A stretch of DNA of 64,000 nucleotides, taken from contig OZ251487.1 in NCBI GenBank assembly GCA_965242685.1, forward strand, positions 868,001 through 932,000, given 5' to 3'. Source of the DNA: G965215055 sp965242685. Lineage in GTDB: Bacteria > Pseudomonadota > Gammaproteobacteria > UBA4575. The notes beneath the pieces were generated by a model. The model saw nothing but the letters and a program-made list of their open reading frames with translations, was not told the origin of the DNA and did no database searches. A program made the translations under genes and the position numbers. Shown piece after piece: positions 9,012 through 18,366 of the stretch (the stretch's first letter is position 1; each line of letters begins with the position of its first letter).

Positions 9012-10025
9012 TTATGGACGCGCATAAAAAACCGATGAACCAATCATTTCTACTACTTTCCCCGGAACTTCGCCCACGACCGTTATTCGATGTTGGTTAA
9101 AATTACGGATATAGGCGTTGATAACGCCTTTACTGTGTGCACCCTGATAGACGTATTGCGGGAGATCGACCTTACTTATAAATACAGAAACAGAGGCTAG
9201 CCCATCACTAAGTGCGATATGCTGCACCGGTCTTTTACTGGCACTCATCAAACGTCTTGTGACGCTATTCAGAGAAAATCCGGGAGGTAAATTTTTTATT
9301 TCCCATGCCGGGTCGGGTTGCAGTTTCTCGGTGAGTCCCGTACCCGCCGTCTTCCAAGTATAATCATCCAATTTCACGCCAGGCTCAAACCATACATCAG
9401 GTACCGACTGAAGGGCTCGAAAACTTGTAAACATCATCTTCTCAATCACTTTTCCATTTGTGTCAAATGTTTTGGACTCCAGTAGCATACCTGATCCCGT
9501 GCCGATACATAGTTCGTGCCCGTAGCGAAGCTTATCCAGCGGTTCAAATCTTATTATTTTACAACGAAGCCCGGCAACACGTGCGTGACCCATTTCGACA
9601 ATTTCGTAATGGCTCAGCCGGCTTGCGGCCGCCGATACAAAGGAAGGCGGGAAACGATGTTTTGTATGGGCGGCTTCAATAACAACCAGTTTGTGTTTTG
9701 GCCAGATACACGTAAGTACACCCCGATCACGAATGATTTTGCGTGCATCTCCGGTCAACGAAATTAGCTTCTCCCTAACACCGGCAGATGAATACTCACG
9801 AACAACTTGCATGGTCTCAATACTTTCACCGTACATCAATACAAATGTACCCTGGTAACTGCCTACTTCCAAGGCGTGGTTCATTCTATCAAGGAGTGCC
9901 TGCACGCCGTCTTCCGAATAGGCGGCAGATACACTGCCGACCAAAAACACCACAAACAATATGCGTATCAGAAACACGCGATGACTACTCGTTATTTTCA
10001 GACTGAATCTGGTCATAACCAACAA
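9012..10025 (-). CDS. rseB: Sigma-E regulatory protein RseB/MucB
   Basis: 337 residues with an N-terminal membrane/signal segment (VFLIRILFVVFLVGSVSAAYS) and the periplasmic MucB/RseB fold: QALLDRMNHALEVGSYQGTFVLMYG, then a C-terminal domain with LPPGFSLNSVTRR and HIALSDGLASVSVFI. It binds the periplasmic part of RseA and protects it from cleavage. Its start overlaps the 3' end of rseA by 32-41 bp depending on which of two nearby start codons (10025 or 10016) is used, implying coupled translation. Confidence 0.94.
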   Translation of the reverse strand: MLVMTRFSLKITSSHRVFLIRILFVVFLVGSVSAAYSEDGVQALLDRMNHALEVGSYQGTFVLMYGESIETMQVVREYSSAGVREKLISLTGDARKIIRDRGVLTCIWPKHKLVVIEAAHTKHRFPPSFVSAAASRLSHYEIVEMGHARVAGLRCKIIRFEPLDKLRYGHELCIGTGSGMLLESKTFDTNGKVIEKMMFTSFRALQSVPDVWFEPGVKLDDYTWKTAGTGLTEKLQPDPAWEIKNLPPGFSLNSVTRRLMSASKRPVQHIALSDGLASVSVFISKVDLPQYVYQGAHSKGVINAYIRNFNQHRITVVGEVPGKVVEMIGSSVFYARP

Positions 10026-10566
10026 TTCTTACATGAGGCATGGAGGCACGAAGAGAAGCATATTCTGCATGATTGACAACATAACTATTAAACTCCGCCA
10101 GTGCATCGAGACTCAAAACAAAATTGTGCAATTCTTGCTCGCCGATACGTTGCGCGTCACCATCTTCAACAACTTGCCCGGCCACGATCCGGGCACCGGC
10201 ACCATCGGTATCCACGACTGGTGGCGTCAAGCTTTGAAAGGCAACCAACAAAAACACGGCCAGCGATGCGGCAAGGGCCAAGCCTGTCACAGCTTTCATC
10301 TTTGCACGCCCTCGTCCCGACTCATTTGAACTTGAATCCGATTTCACCATGCAGGCCACCCTATCCACCACGTCATCGGAAAGGTGACCCTGTAATCGAG
10401 ACGGCAACTGTCCGCGCATGGCATGACCGATGATATTGTAACGCTGAAATTTGGCGCGCAATTCACGGCTGGACTGCATTTTTCTCAAAATACGCCGCAT
10501 CTCAAACTCAGAGATGTCCTCATCATCAAACAACCTCGACAAGAGTTCTTGGTCGGTTGCCCTCAT
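9985..10566 (-). CDS. rseA: Anti-sigma-E factor RseA/MucA
   Basis: 193 residues: N-terminal sigma-binding domain (LLSRLFDDEDISEFEMRRILRKMQ), a Trp-free cytosolic region, one transmembrane helix at about residues 93-112 (AVTGLALAASLAVFLLVAFQSL) and a periplasmic tail. It holds RpoE inactive at the membrane until cut by DegS/RseP-type proteases. It lies between rpoE and rseB. Confidence 0.93.
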   Translation of the reverse strand: MRATDQELLSRLFDDEDISEFEMRRILRKMQSSRELRAKFQRYNIIGHAMRGQLPSRLQGHLSDDVVDRVACMVKSDSSSNESGRGRAKMKAVTGLALAASLAVFLLVAFQSLTPPVVDTDGAGARIVAGQVVEDGDAQRIGEQELHNFVLSLDALAEFNSYVVNHAEYASLRASMPHVRIVGYDQIQSENNE

Positions 10567-10586
10567 GGTAAATTTACCCCGTGTAG

Positions 10587-11171
10587 TTAGCTCAGCAAGG
10601 GTTTAAGACGTTTGTCAATGGCTTCACGTGCCCGAAAAATTCTTGATCGTACAGTACCTATAGGGCATTCCACTACCGCCGCAATTTCATCGTAGGACAA
10701 TCCCCCAATCTCGCGTAGCGTAATCACTGTCCTCAGGTCATCTGATAGTCCCTTGATAGCTTGATAGATCGTTTTTTCAATTTCATTCGTAAGCGTATCT
10801 CTCTCGGGCGTGCCGCATTCTTTCATGGCAGCCACACACTCCATGTTCTCCGCACTTTCCACATCTACGGTATAAGCAGGAACTTTTCGGTTCCGTAGCA
10901 TTATATAATTTTTAGCGGAATTTATTGCAATCCTATACAACCACGTGTAAAAAGCACTGTCTCCTCGAAATTTTGCAAGGCCTTGATAAGCCTTTATAAA
11001 AGTCTCCTGTACGATGTCTTGGGCCTCATCTTCGTCCTTTACATAATGAATAGCCAGATTAGCAATCTTATATTGGTACTTTACAACCAGTGCATCGAAA
11101 GCCGCCGAATCGCCCTGTTGAGCCTTCTTGACTAGCTCCGAGTCATTACTATCTCTGCCCACTTCGGCCAA
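10587..11171 (-). CDS. rpoE: RNA polymerase sigma factor RpoE (AlgU)
   Basis: 194 residues of an ECF sigma factor. Region 2: GDSAAFDALVVKYQYKIANLAIHYVKDEDEAQDIVQETFIKAYQ as consecutive motifs; region 4: LREIGGLSYDEIAAVVECPIGTVRSRIFRAREAI. First gene of rpoE-rseA-rseB-mucD. The longest frame starts with TTG at 11169-11171; an in-frame GTG follows a few codons later, so the exact start is uncertain. A sigma-E-type promoter lies about 40 bp upstream (see 11210-11236), so it is probably autoregulated. Confidence 0.96.
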   Translation of the reverse strand: MAEVGRDSNDSELVKKAQQGDSAAFDALVVKYQYKIANLAIHYVKDEDEAQDIVQETFIKAYQGLAKFRGDSAFYTWLYRIAINSAKNYIMLRNRKVPAYTVDVESAENMECVAAMKECGTPERDTLTNEIEKTIYQAIKGLSDDLRTVITLREIGGLSYDEIAAVVECPIGTVRSRIFRAREAIDKRLKPLLS

Positions 11172-11209
11172 GCTTTCACGTTACAACTGCCTGCAAGCAG
11201 CCATGTCTG

Positions 11210-11236
11210 TAAGACAATTTTACAGTGCAAGAGTTC
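11210..11236 (-). promoter_or_regulatory. Sigma-E (RpoE) promoter upstream of rpoE
   Basis: On the minus strand GAACTC (-35; plus 11231-11236) and TCTTA (-10; plus 11210-11214) are separated by exactly 16 bases. The RpoE consensus is GAACTT-N16/17-TCTRA, so each box has at most one change. The start site would be about 30 bases before the rpoE start codon. Confidence 0.68.
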
Positions 11237-11346
11237 TCTATCATGCTTGCAGCACAGAATTCTATTGCCAAACGGTATTGTTTTGTTAATTTGGTTGCAG
11301 CGATCATAACCAAGTAAAATTACAGCATAAAAGCCCCACTATACCC

Positions 11347-12999
11347 ATGCACGATTTCGATGTCTTAATCATAGGTAGCGGTGCAGCAGGCCTGAGTCTT
11401 GCGCTGCACCTTAATCCGGCCTATCGAGTGGCTGTAATTTCCAAGGGTGCACTCGATGCAGGCAACACGGCCTGGGCACAAGGCGGCATTTCCGCGGTGA
11501 TTGACGACGAAGATTCCGTTGAACAACATGTAACCGATACGATGGAGGTGGGTACCGGCCTCTGTGATGAATCCACGGTGTTACACACGGCTACGCACGG
11601 CAAGAAAATGATCTCCTGGCTGACCGAGTTAGGCGTCAAGTTTACACGAGAAACGATAGCCGGTAAGTCCTATCTCCATTTAAACCGTGAAGGTGGGCAC
11701 ACCAACCGCAGAATCGTCCATGCAGAAGATGCTACCGGTCGAGCCATAGAAAATGCCTTGATCAAAAACATATCTAAAAAAAAGCACATCAGCATTTTTG
11801 AATACCACATTGCCATCGACTTAATCACTACACGTAAAATTATCCCTGCTACAACACAGCATTCAAACAACTGTTGCATCGGTGCGTACATACTCGACAC
11901 AAAGAAACAAACTGTAGAAACCTTCAAGGCCAGGCATACAGTGCTCGCAACCGGTGGGGCCGGCAAAGCCTACCTGTACACAAGCAACTCCGATGGTGCT
12001 TCAGGCGACGGCGTTGCCATGGCTTGGCGCGCAGGTTGTCGCGTCGCAAACATGGAATTCATTCAGTTCCATCCCACCTGTCTTTATCATTCCAGTGCCA
12101 AGACGTATCTGATCACGGAGGCCATTCGCGGGGAAGGCGGAAAACTGTTACTGCCCGACGGCTCGGAGTTTGCCCATGAGTTTGATGCGCGTGGCGCGCT
12201 GGCTCCCCGTGATATTGTTGCGCGCGCGATTGACTACAAAATGAAAAAACTGGGCATTGACTGCGTATATCTGGACATCAGCCACAAACCAAAGGCATTT
12301 ATTGAATCCCACTTTCCAAATGTATATGCAAACTGCTTGAAGTTGGGGTATGACATCTCAACGACCCTGCTACCGGTAGTGCCGGCGGCACACTATACAT
12401 GCGGAGGCGTGATTACGGATCTGCATGGTCGGACCGATATCGACAGCTTATATGCTATCGGCGAAACGACCTGTACGGGATTGCACGGTGCAAACCGCAT
12501 GGCCAGTAATTCCTTGCTAGAATGCCTGGTGTTCGCCAAATCCGTTAGCGAAGACGTCAATTCACGCAAGCAAAAAGATATAACGGACATTGCTATCCCT
12601 GTTTGGGACGAAAGCCGTGTAACCGAGCCGGATGAAGAGATCGTAGTTGCCCATAACTGGGATGAAGTAAGGAGATTCATGTGGGATTACGTCGGCATTG
12701 TACGCACCAATAAACGGCTGCAACGCGCCAAACACCGTGTCGATTTACTGCTCTCGGAAATTGATGAGTATTACAGAAACTTTCGTGTCAGCAGCGATCT
12801 GATCGAATTACGCAACTTGGTTTTAGTGGCCGATTTGATTATTCGAAGCGCCCTGTCAAGAAAAGAAAGTCGAGGCCTGCATTACACGCTGGACTATCCA
12901 GAGACAAACCCTGAAATGGCAAACATGGACACCGTCCTAGAACCGAGAGTTGAAACCGCGACCGCCAAACGTTTATTCCCACGCGCGCCTCCCTGCTGA
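11347..12999 (+). CDS. nadB: L-aspartate oxidase
   Basis: First step of NAD synthesis: oxidises L-aspartate to iminoaspartate with FAD. 550 residues. FAD-binding GxGxxG in VLIIGSGAAGLSLAL, then AWAQGGISAV, EGGHTNRRIVHA, IQFHPTC, TEAIRGEGG, ARGALAPRDIVARAI and HGANRMASNSLLECLVF are all classic for NadB. Divergent from rpoE, as in many gammaproteobacteria. Its 3' end overlaps the convergent orn gene by 27 bp. Confidence 0.97.
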   Translation: MHDFDVLIIGSGAAGLSLALHLNPAYRVAVISKGALDAGNTAWAQGGISAVIDDEDSVEQHVTDTMEVGTGLCDESTVLHTATHGKKMISWLTELGVKFTRETIAGKSYLHLNREGGHTNRRIVHAEDATGRAIENALIKNISKKKHISIFEYHIAIDLITTRKIIPATTQHSNNCCIGAYILDTKKQTVETFKARHTVLATGGAGKAYLYTSNSDGASGDGVAMAWRAGCRVANMEFIQFHPTCLYHSSAKTYLITEAIRGEGGKLLLPDGSEFAHEFDARGALAPRDIVARAIDYKMKKLGIDCVYLDISHKPKAFIESHFPNVYANCLKLGYDISTTLLPVVPAAHYTCGGVITDLHGRTDIDSLYAIGETTCTGLHGANRMASNSLLECLVFAKSVSEDVNSRKQKDITDIAIPVWDESRVTEPDEEIVVAHNWDEVRRFMWDYVGIVRTNKRLQRAKHRVDLLLSEIDEYYRNFRVSSDLIELRNLVLVADLIIRSALSRKESRGLHYTLDYPETNPEMANMDTVLEPRVETATAKRLFPRAPPC

Positions 13000-13560
13000 C
13001 GCGTCGCTTGACGTTGCGGTTCGCAACAAGTGCCGGCGATAGTATTTCAGCTCTTCGATAGAGTCCCGTATGTCGCTAAGTGCCAGGTGCCTGGATTCCT
13101 TGACAAAACCTTTTGCAACATCGGGGCACCATCGCCGCGCCAATTCTTTCAAAGTGCTGACATCAAGGTTACGATAGTGAAAATATTTTTCTAGCGTAGG
13201 CATATAGTGTGCCAAAAACCTTCGATCCTGGCAGATGCTGTTACCACACATCGGCGAGCCGTTATCCGTCACGTGTTGCCGAAGAAACTCCAGGGTTTCC
13301 CGTTCAGCCTGTTGCTCATCGATGGTACTCCTTTTGACGCGCGCTATTAAACCGGATTTTGTATGTTGCCTGGTATTCCAGTCGTCCATTGCATCCAATA
13401 CGAAAGGCCGCTGGTAAATTGCCACTACCGGCCCTACCGCCAGTTCATCCAGACCCTTATCGGTCACGACGGTCGCTATTTCAATAATGCGGTCTACGGA
13501 CGGATCCAAGCCCGTCATCTCCAGGTCTATCCAAATCAAGTTATCCGGACTCGCGGGCAT
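12973..13560 (-). CDS. orn: Oligoribonuclease (DEDDh 3'-5' exonuclease)
   Basis: 195 residues, family-typical. Motifs IWIDLEMTGLDP (DxE), ICQDRRFLAHYMP (Exo II) and HLALSDIRDSIEELKYYR (H...D) carry the DEDDh catalytic set. It finishes RNA decay by degrading two- to five-base oligos. It follows recR, 26 bp after its stop, suggesting one transcript with dnaX, ybaB and recR. Confidence 0.96.
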   Translation of the reverse strand: MPASPDNLIWIDLEMTGLDPSVDRIIEIATVVTDKGLDELAVGPVVAIYQRPFVLDAMDDWNTRQHTKSGLIARVKRSTIDEQQAERETLEFLRQHVTDNGSPMCGNSICQDRRFLAHYMPTLEKYFHYRNLDVSTLKELARRWCPDVAKGFVKESRHLALSDIRDSIEELKYYRRHLLRTATSSDASAGRRAWE

Positions 13561-13586
13561 AATGTAAGGGGTAATGACGGGCCGGT

Positions 13587-14210
13587 TTAATACTTCTTGC
13601 GGTCCGCAAAGGCTTGGGCAATGGTGTTTTGATCGACAAATTCCAACTCGCCACCAACCGGCACCCCTTGTGCAAGGCGCGTGGTCGGAATGTTGTGTTT
13701 TTTTGCCATCTCACTCAATACGTGGGCGGTGACTTCGCCTTCAACTGTTGAGTTCGTCGCCAATATGAGTTCTTCGACAGCCCCTTCAACCAGATGGTTT
13801 TCCAGCACCTCGAGACCCAGCTCTTTCGGCCCTACTCCTTCCAGTGGCGAAAGACGCCCCATTAAAACAAAATAGCGCCCCTTGTAACTCGTGCTTTTTT
13901 CGATAGTAAGCACGTCGGCGGGATTTTCAACTACACAGATTTGCGAGTCAATGCGCATTTGATTCGAACAAATTGAGCAGAGCTCATGTTCGGTGAAAAT
14001 GCGGCACTTGTTACAGTTACCGATTTTTTCAATTGCCTCATGTAGCGTGTCCGCAAGGTACTTCGCCCCTTCTCGGTCGCGTTGCAAAAGATGAAATGCC
14101 ATCCTTTGGGCAGACTTGGGGCCGACTCCCGGCAAGCACTTCAGCGATTTGATCAATGCGTCCATAAGCCGCATCGGGTGCGCGTCATGGTTCATACGAC
14201 TTACGGACAC
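13587..14210 (-). CDS. recR: Recombination mediator RecR
   Basis: 207 residues: N-terminal HhH motif (LKCLPGVGPKSAQRMAFHLL), four-Cys zinc finger (CNKCRIFTEHELCSIC) and Toprim domain (ICVVENPADVLTIEKS...LMGRLSPLEGVGP). It works with RecF/RecO to load RecA at gaps. The likely start is the ATG before NHDAHPMRLMDALI, five codons into the longest frame. It lies directly downstream of ybaB. Confidence 0.96.
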   Translation of the reverse strand: MSVSRMNHDAHPMRLMDALIKSLKCLPGVGPKSAQRMAFHLLQRDREGAKYLADTLHEAIEKIGNCNKCRIFTEHELCSICSNQMRIDSQICVVENPADVLTIEKSTSYKGRYFVLMGRLSPLEGVGPKELGLEVLENHLVEGAVEELILATNSTVEGEVTAHVLSEMAKKHNIPTTRLAQGVPVGGELEFVDQNTIAQAFADRKKY

Positions 14211-14218
14211 GGTGCGAC

Positions 14219-14554
14219 TTAGAATGGTAACTTCATGCCGCCGGGCAGGTTCAGCCCACCTGCCAAGCCGGAAAGCTGATCTTTCATTATTTGTTCTACC
14301 TTGTTGGAAGCATCATTAAAGGCGGCCGCTATCAGGTCTTCCAACATATCCTTGTCATCACGAAGCAGACCGTCTTCTACCGATACCTTCCGAACCTCGT
14401 GCTTGCCGGTCATCGTAATTTTAACCAAGCCTCCACCCGCCTGCCCCTCAACTTCGAGGGTGCTCAACCTCTGTTGCGCCTTCTGCATCTCTTCCTGCAT
14501 CTTCTGCGTTTGCTTCATCAGGTTTCCTATTCCGCCTTTCATGTCGTGCTCCAA
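14219..14554 (-). CDS. ybaB: Nucleoid-associated protein YbaB/EbfC
   Basis: 111 residues with the YbaB signature: MKGGIGNLMKQTQKMQEEMQKAQ helix, VEGQAGGGLVKITMTGKHEV strands, and GMKLPF at the end. A small dimeric DNA-binding protein of the dnaX-ybaB-recR operon. The start may be the internal ATG (MKGGIG) four codons in. Confidence 0.94.
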   Translation of the reverse strand: MEHDMKGGIGNLMKQTQKMQEEMQKAQQRLSTLEVEGQAGGGLVKITMTGKHEVRKVSVEDGLLRDDKDMLEDLIAAAFNDASNKVEQIMKDQLSGLAGGLNLPGGMKLPF

Positions 14555-14566
14555 TTCTCCAATGCT

Positions 14567-16174
14567 TTATTCTTCGATGGCTCTTACTGAACCCTGGATC
14601 ACCTTTGCCCCAAACGTTGATTTGCAAGCCTGCACGATCTGATCTTCCTCTACGCGTTGTTCTGCCAACGACTGCTGCCTTGCCACTTTGCGCTCCTTTT
14701 CTTCAGCGGGGGTCTCTACTTCATGCGAAGAAATGTCGATGATCAGTGACAAATCTGTACCAAAATACACTTGCAGGGCCTCTTTCAATTGTCGTTTTGC
14801 ATGCTCTGTTGCAACCCCTTCATGCTGTTCGGCAAGATTCAAAACCATGGTGTCGTGCGTGATATTCTTCACGCTACAGTTCGAGGCAAGGAAAGAAGAT
14901 ACGCCCTGCAAACCTAGGCCGGCTGTAACCACTGACCAAAGTCCCTTGTTTTCATTCAATCCGCGCAGGCTTTCAACCTTGGTCTGTTGGTAGGCCTGCT
15001 CGCTTTGAATACCAGTTTCTTTTTCAGGTTTGACAGGCTTTACCGAGGCTTTTCTAACCGTGGCACCGCCCTCGCCGGCAGGCACAAATGAAAGCATGCG
15101 CAACAGTGTCATCTCCAGTGCTCCGTGAGGGGATGCCGCAAGGCCCAGATCGCACCTCCCAATCAGTGCAATCTGGTAAAAGAGTTGTACATCTTCGGGG
15201 GAAAGTTGCTTACTCAAACTTGCAATCATCTCCGTATCGTAATTCATATCGTCCCGCGTGCCCGGCACAAGTTGTAACAAGGCAACCTGATGTAGTATAC
15301 AAATGATATCTCCAAACAAGCCTTCGAAATCGACAGAGAGTTGTGCAAGTTCATGGGTACATTGCATGACCATTGCAGCATCCTTATCCGCCAGCGCAAG
15401 CATTAACCTGTGCAGGTATTCCTTGGGTACGGTGCCCAGCATTTCACGTACCGTTGTGTCCGTAACGTTCCTGTCACCGTGCGCGATGGCCTGGTCCAGC
15501 AAGCTCAAGGCATCACGCATACTGCCGCCTGCCGCATCGGCAAGCGCACGTAAAGCAATCTGCTCAAATACAACGTCTTCAGCCTGTGTGATTTTTTCCA
15601 GTTGCCGAGTAATGACTTCATCCGGCAGCCTTTTTAAATGAAACGACAAACAACGAGACAGTACCGTCATAGGTATCCTTTGCGGTTCCGTCGTGGCTAA
15701 AAAAAACTTAACGTGTGGAGGCGGCTCTTCCAATGTCTTTAACAAGGCGTTGAAGCTGTGCTTTGACAGCATGTGCACCTCATCAATCAAATACACTTTA
15801 TACTTACCGCTCGTCGGGTTGTATTGAACGTTGTCAAGCAATCCGCGGGTATCTTCTACTTGGGTATGGGAGGCGGCATCTACCTCGATTAGATCAATAG
15901 AACGACCTTCATCAATTTCCCGGCATGTGCCACATGTACCACAGGGATCGGAACGAGTTCCCTGCTCACAATTCAAACATTTGGCAAACACCCGCGCTAG
16001 GGTAGTCTTACCAACGCCGCGCGTGCCCACAAATAAATAGGCGTGATGCAGGCGATCTTGATCCAGCGCATTGGTCAACGCCTTCACCACGTGGTGCTGA
16101 CCTACGACCTCGGTAAAGCTCTTGGGCCGCCACTTTCGTGCTAATGCCTGATAACTCATGTTATGGAGCTGCAA
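14567..16174 (-). CDS. dnaX: DNA polymerase III subunits gamma/tau
   Basis: 535 residues. AAA+ clamp-loader motor with Walker A GTRGVGKTT, zinc module CLNCEQGTRSDPCGTCGTC, Walker B LIDEVHMLS and sensor I TTEPQRIP. A linker (about 365-400) precedes a tau-type C-terminal domain. I see no in-frame AAAAAAG-type slippery site, so a separate gamma product from frameshifting is not supported. The gene follows the SRP RNA by about 12 bp and precedes ybaB. Confidence 0.96.
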   Translation of the reverse strand: MQLHNMSYQALARKWRPKSFTEVVGQHHVVKALTNALDQDRLHHAYLFVGTRGVGKTTLARVFAKCLNCEQGTRSDPCGTCGTCREIDEGRSIDLIEVDAASHTQVEDTRGLLDNVQYNPTSGKYKVYLIDEVHMLSKHSFNALLKTLEEPPPHVKFFLATTEPQRIPMTVLSRCLSFHLKRLPDEVITRQLEKITQAEDVVFEQIALRALADAAGGSMRDALSLLDQAIAHGDRNVTDTTVREMLGTVPKEYLHRLMLALADKDAAMVMQCTHELAQLSVDFEGLFGDIICILHQVALLQLVPGTRDDMNYDTEMIASLSKQLSPEDVQLFYQIALIGRCDLGLAASPHGALEMTLLRMLSFVPAGEGGATVRKASVKPVKPEKETGIQSEQAYQQTKVESLRGLNENKGLWSVVTAGLGLQGVSSFLASNCSVKNITHDTMVLNLAEQHEGVATEHAKRQLKEALQVYFGTDLSLIIDISSHEVETPAEEKERKVARQQSLAEQRVEEDQIVQACKSTFGAKVIQGSVRAIEE

Positions 16175-16185
16175 TCACAAGTATT

Positions 16186-16296
<111 letters not shown>

Positions 16297-16413
16297 CAAG
16301 ACTATAGCCTATCACTCGTTTTACTAAAAGCCTTTAATCCAATACCCGTTGCAGAAATCGGCAAACTACCTTATAGCGGGAAATGCCCGAACTCTCTTTG
16401 CCCTGCTGTTCAG

Positions 16414-18111
16414 TTATTTGACGTACATGTCAACAATGGTCTTTTCAACGACTTCGGCAGACAGGCCTACGGTTTCCGAAAGCGTCGGGTGTGGATGAAT
16501 TAACGCACCCATCTCACTGGCGGTACAACCCACTTTGATTGCCAGGGCCGCCTCCGATATCAAGTCGCCGGCATGGGTACCGACGATGCCCGCACCGATT
16601 ATTTTTTTGGTTTTTGCATCGTAAAGGGTTTTGGTCAGCCCTTCCTTCCTTCCCAAGCTCAACGCCCGTCCACTCGCCGCCCATGGAAACGTGCCTTTTT
16701 CATATTTGATATTCAATTCCCTAGCCTGATTTTCAGTGACTCCAACCCAGGCGACTTCGGGGTCGGTATATGCCACGGACGGGATTAGATTACCGTCAAA
16801 CCGGCTCTCCATACCGGCTATAACCTCCGCAGCCACCTTGCCTTCATGGGCGGCCTTATGGGCAAGCATGGGTGGGCCAACCACGTCACCCACGGCAAAT
16901 ATATGATCAACGTTTGTTCTCATCCGGTCATCCGTCGAAATAAATCCCCGTTCGTCAACATGAACGCCGGCCTTTCCGGCATTAATTAGCTTGCCGTTGG
17001 GCACCCTGCCGACGGCAACAAGCACTTGATCGAACACGTCTTTTTTCTGAGGTACGTCACCGTCAAAGGTTACAAATATACCGTTTAACGTTGACTCCAT
17101 GCGAGTGACCTTACTGCTTAGGTATATATTTTCGTATAGACCCGCAATGCGCTGATGCAACGGTTTGACCAGGTCTACATCTCCCCCGGGAATCAATGAA
17201 TCTGCAAATTCAACGACGGTTACTTTCGCTCCCATCTCGTGGTACACCATCGCCATTTCTAGACCGATAATTCCTCCACCTACAATGAGTATACGCCCAG
17301 AAACATTATGTATTTCCAGTGCTTCGGTAGAGGTAAGTACACGGGGGTCATCATACGGAAACCCGGGTATTTTGATCGGCTCGGACCCCGCGGCAATTAC
17401 TGCCTGCTCAAATTCGACGGTCAAACTTCTACCTTCTACAACGTCAACCTTCAGGCAATGCGATGATGCAAACGTACCGGTTCCTTTGACGATTTTTATG
17501 TTTCTTTTTTTGGCAAGGGTAGCCAAGCCACCAACGAGTTGGTGAATGACTTTGTTCTTCCAGGCACACAGCACGTCGTTATCAAGATGAAAAGACGAGA
17601 AATTCAATCCCATGCCAGACATCTCTCTCGCCTCGCTTATCACTTTTGCGGCATGGAGCAAAGACTTGGAAGGAATACAGCCGACGTTCAAACACACGCC
17701 ACCCAGGCTGTCTTGGCGCTCTATTAACACTACTTCTTTACCCAGATCAGCGGCCCGGAATGCCGCGGAATAGCCGCCTGGCCCCGACCCTAGCACCATG
17801 ACCTGTGTCACTAAATCTCGGTAATCTTCAGACGGTGATATTTTATCCTTTACGGTGGTCTCGGCCCCATCTGCTCTTATCTTGAGTAACAGTGTCTCTA
17901 CCGTTACAACGTCACCAACCTCCACGAAAACTTCACTCACCGCACCATTGCACGGCGACGCGACTTCTATGATTGCTTTTTCAGTTTCAATGGCAATTAA
18001 TACATCGCCCGCCTTTACCTCATCACTGTCGGCGACCAGAATTTCCTTAATTACCGCGTTGTCAACGCCCTCTATATCATCCGGGGCCGTAATTTCAGAA
18101 ATCCCATTCAT
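16414..18111 (-). CDS. lpdA: Dihydrolipoyl dehydrogenase with N-terminal lipoyl domain
   Basis: 565 residues. A lipoyl domain at about 1-78 has the lipoyl-lysine motif IETEKA (Lys45), followed by a flavoprotein disulfide reductase: FAD motif VLGSGPGGYSAA, redox pair GGVCLNVGCIPSK, NAD motif VGGGIIGLEMA and C-terminal HPHPTLSE with the His-Glu pair. It is the E3 component that reoxidises dihydrolipoyl groups, passing electrons to NAD+. Such fusions usually sit in aceE-aceF-lpdA operons, but no E1 or E2 gene is present here. It lies downstream of the OsmC gene. Confidence 0.94.
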   Translation of the reverse strand: MNGISEITAPDDIEGVDNAVIKEILVADSDEVKAGDVLIAIETEKAIIEVASPCNGAVSEVFVEVGDVVTVETLLLKIRADGAETTVKDKISPSEDYRDLVTQVMVLGSGPGGYSAAFRAADLGKEVVLIERQDSLGGVCLNVGCIPSKSLLHAAKVISEAREMSGMGLNFSSFHLDNDVLCAWKNKVIHQLVGGLATLAKKRNIKIVKGTGTFASSHCLKVDVVEGRSLTVEFEQAVIAAGSEPIKIPGFPYDDPRVLTSTEALEIHNVSGRILIVGGGIIGLEMAMVYHEMGAKVTVVEFADSLIPGGDVDLVKPLHQRIAGLYENIYLSSKVTRMESTLNGIFVTFDGDVPQKKDVFDQVLVAVGRVPNGKLINAGKAGVHVDERGFISTDDRMRTNVDHIFAVGDVVGPPMLAHKAAHEGKVAAEVIAGMESRFDGNLIPSVAYTDPEVAWVGVTENQARELNIKYEKGTFPWAASGRALSLGRKEGLTKTLYDAKTKKIIGAGIVGTHAGDLISEAALAIKVGCTASEMGALIHPHPTLSETVGLSAEVVEKTIVDMYVK

Positions 18112-18366
18112 GCCACAGCATTAGCCTACAGTTATGATCGTGCCGGCGTGTATGATTGTAGTTCAAGACGACTGGCCAAGCTCATGACACAAAAATAAAC
18201 TCAACCATTAAAGAACAGACTCAGTGATCGTAGCCTTCACCATTGATGTAAGACGGATATACATTATTCAACACTTATCAAGCATCCAGTTTACGGCATC
18301 TTTCTTTCTCTGGGCTTTCTCAAAATCGGGAGTTGTTCGAGCAGGCCAGCGCAATGACAAGGTTCT

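Noticed and set aside
14990..15060. Possible programmed frameshift in dnaX (GAAAAAG near the linker)
   Set aside because: The A run is not in the X-XXY-YYZ frame needed for slippage and no following hairpin is obvious.
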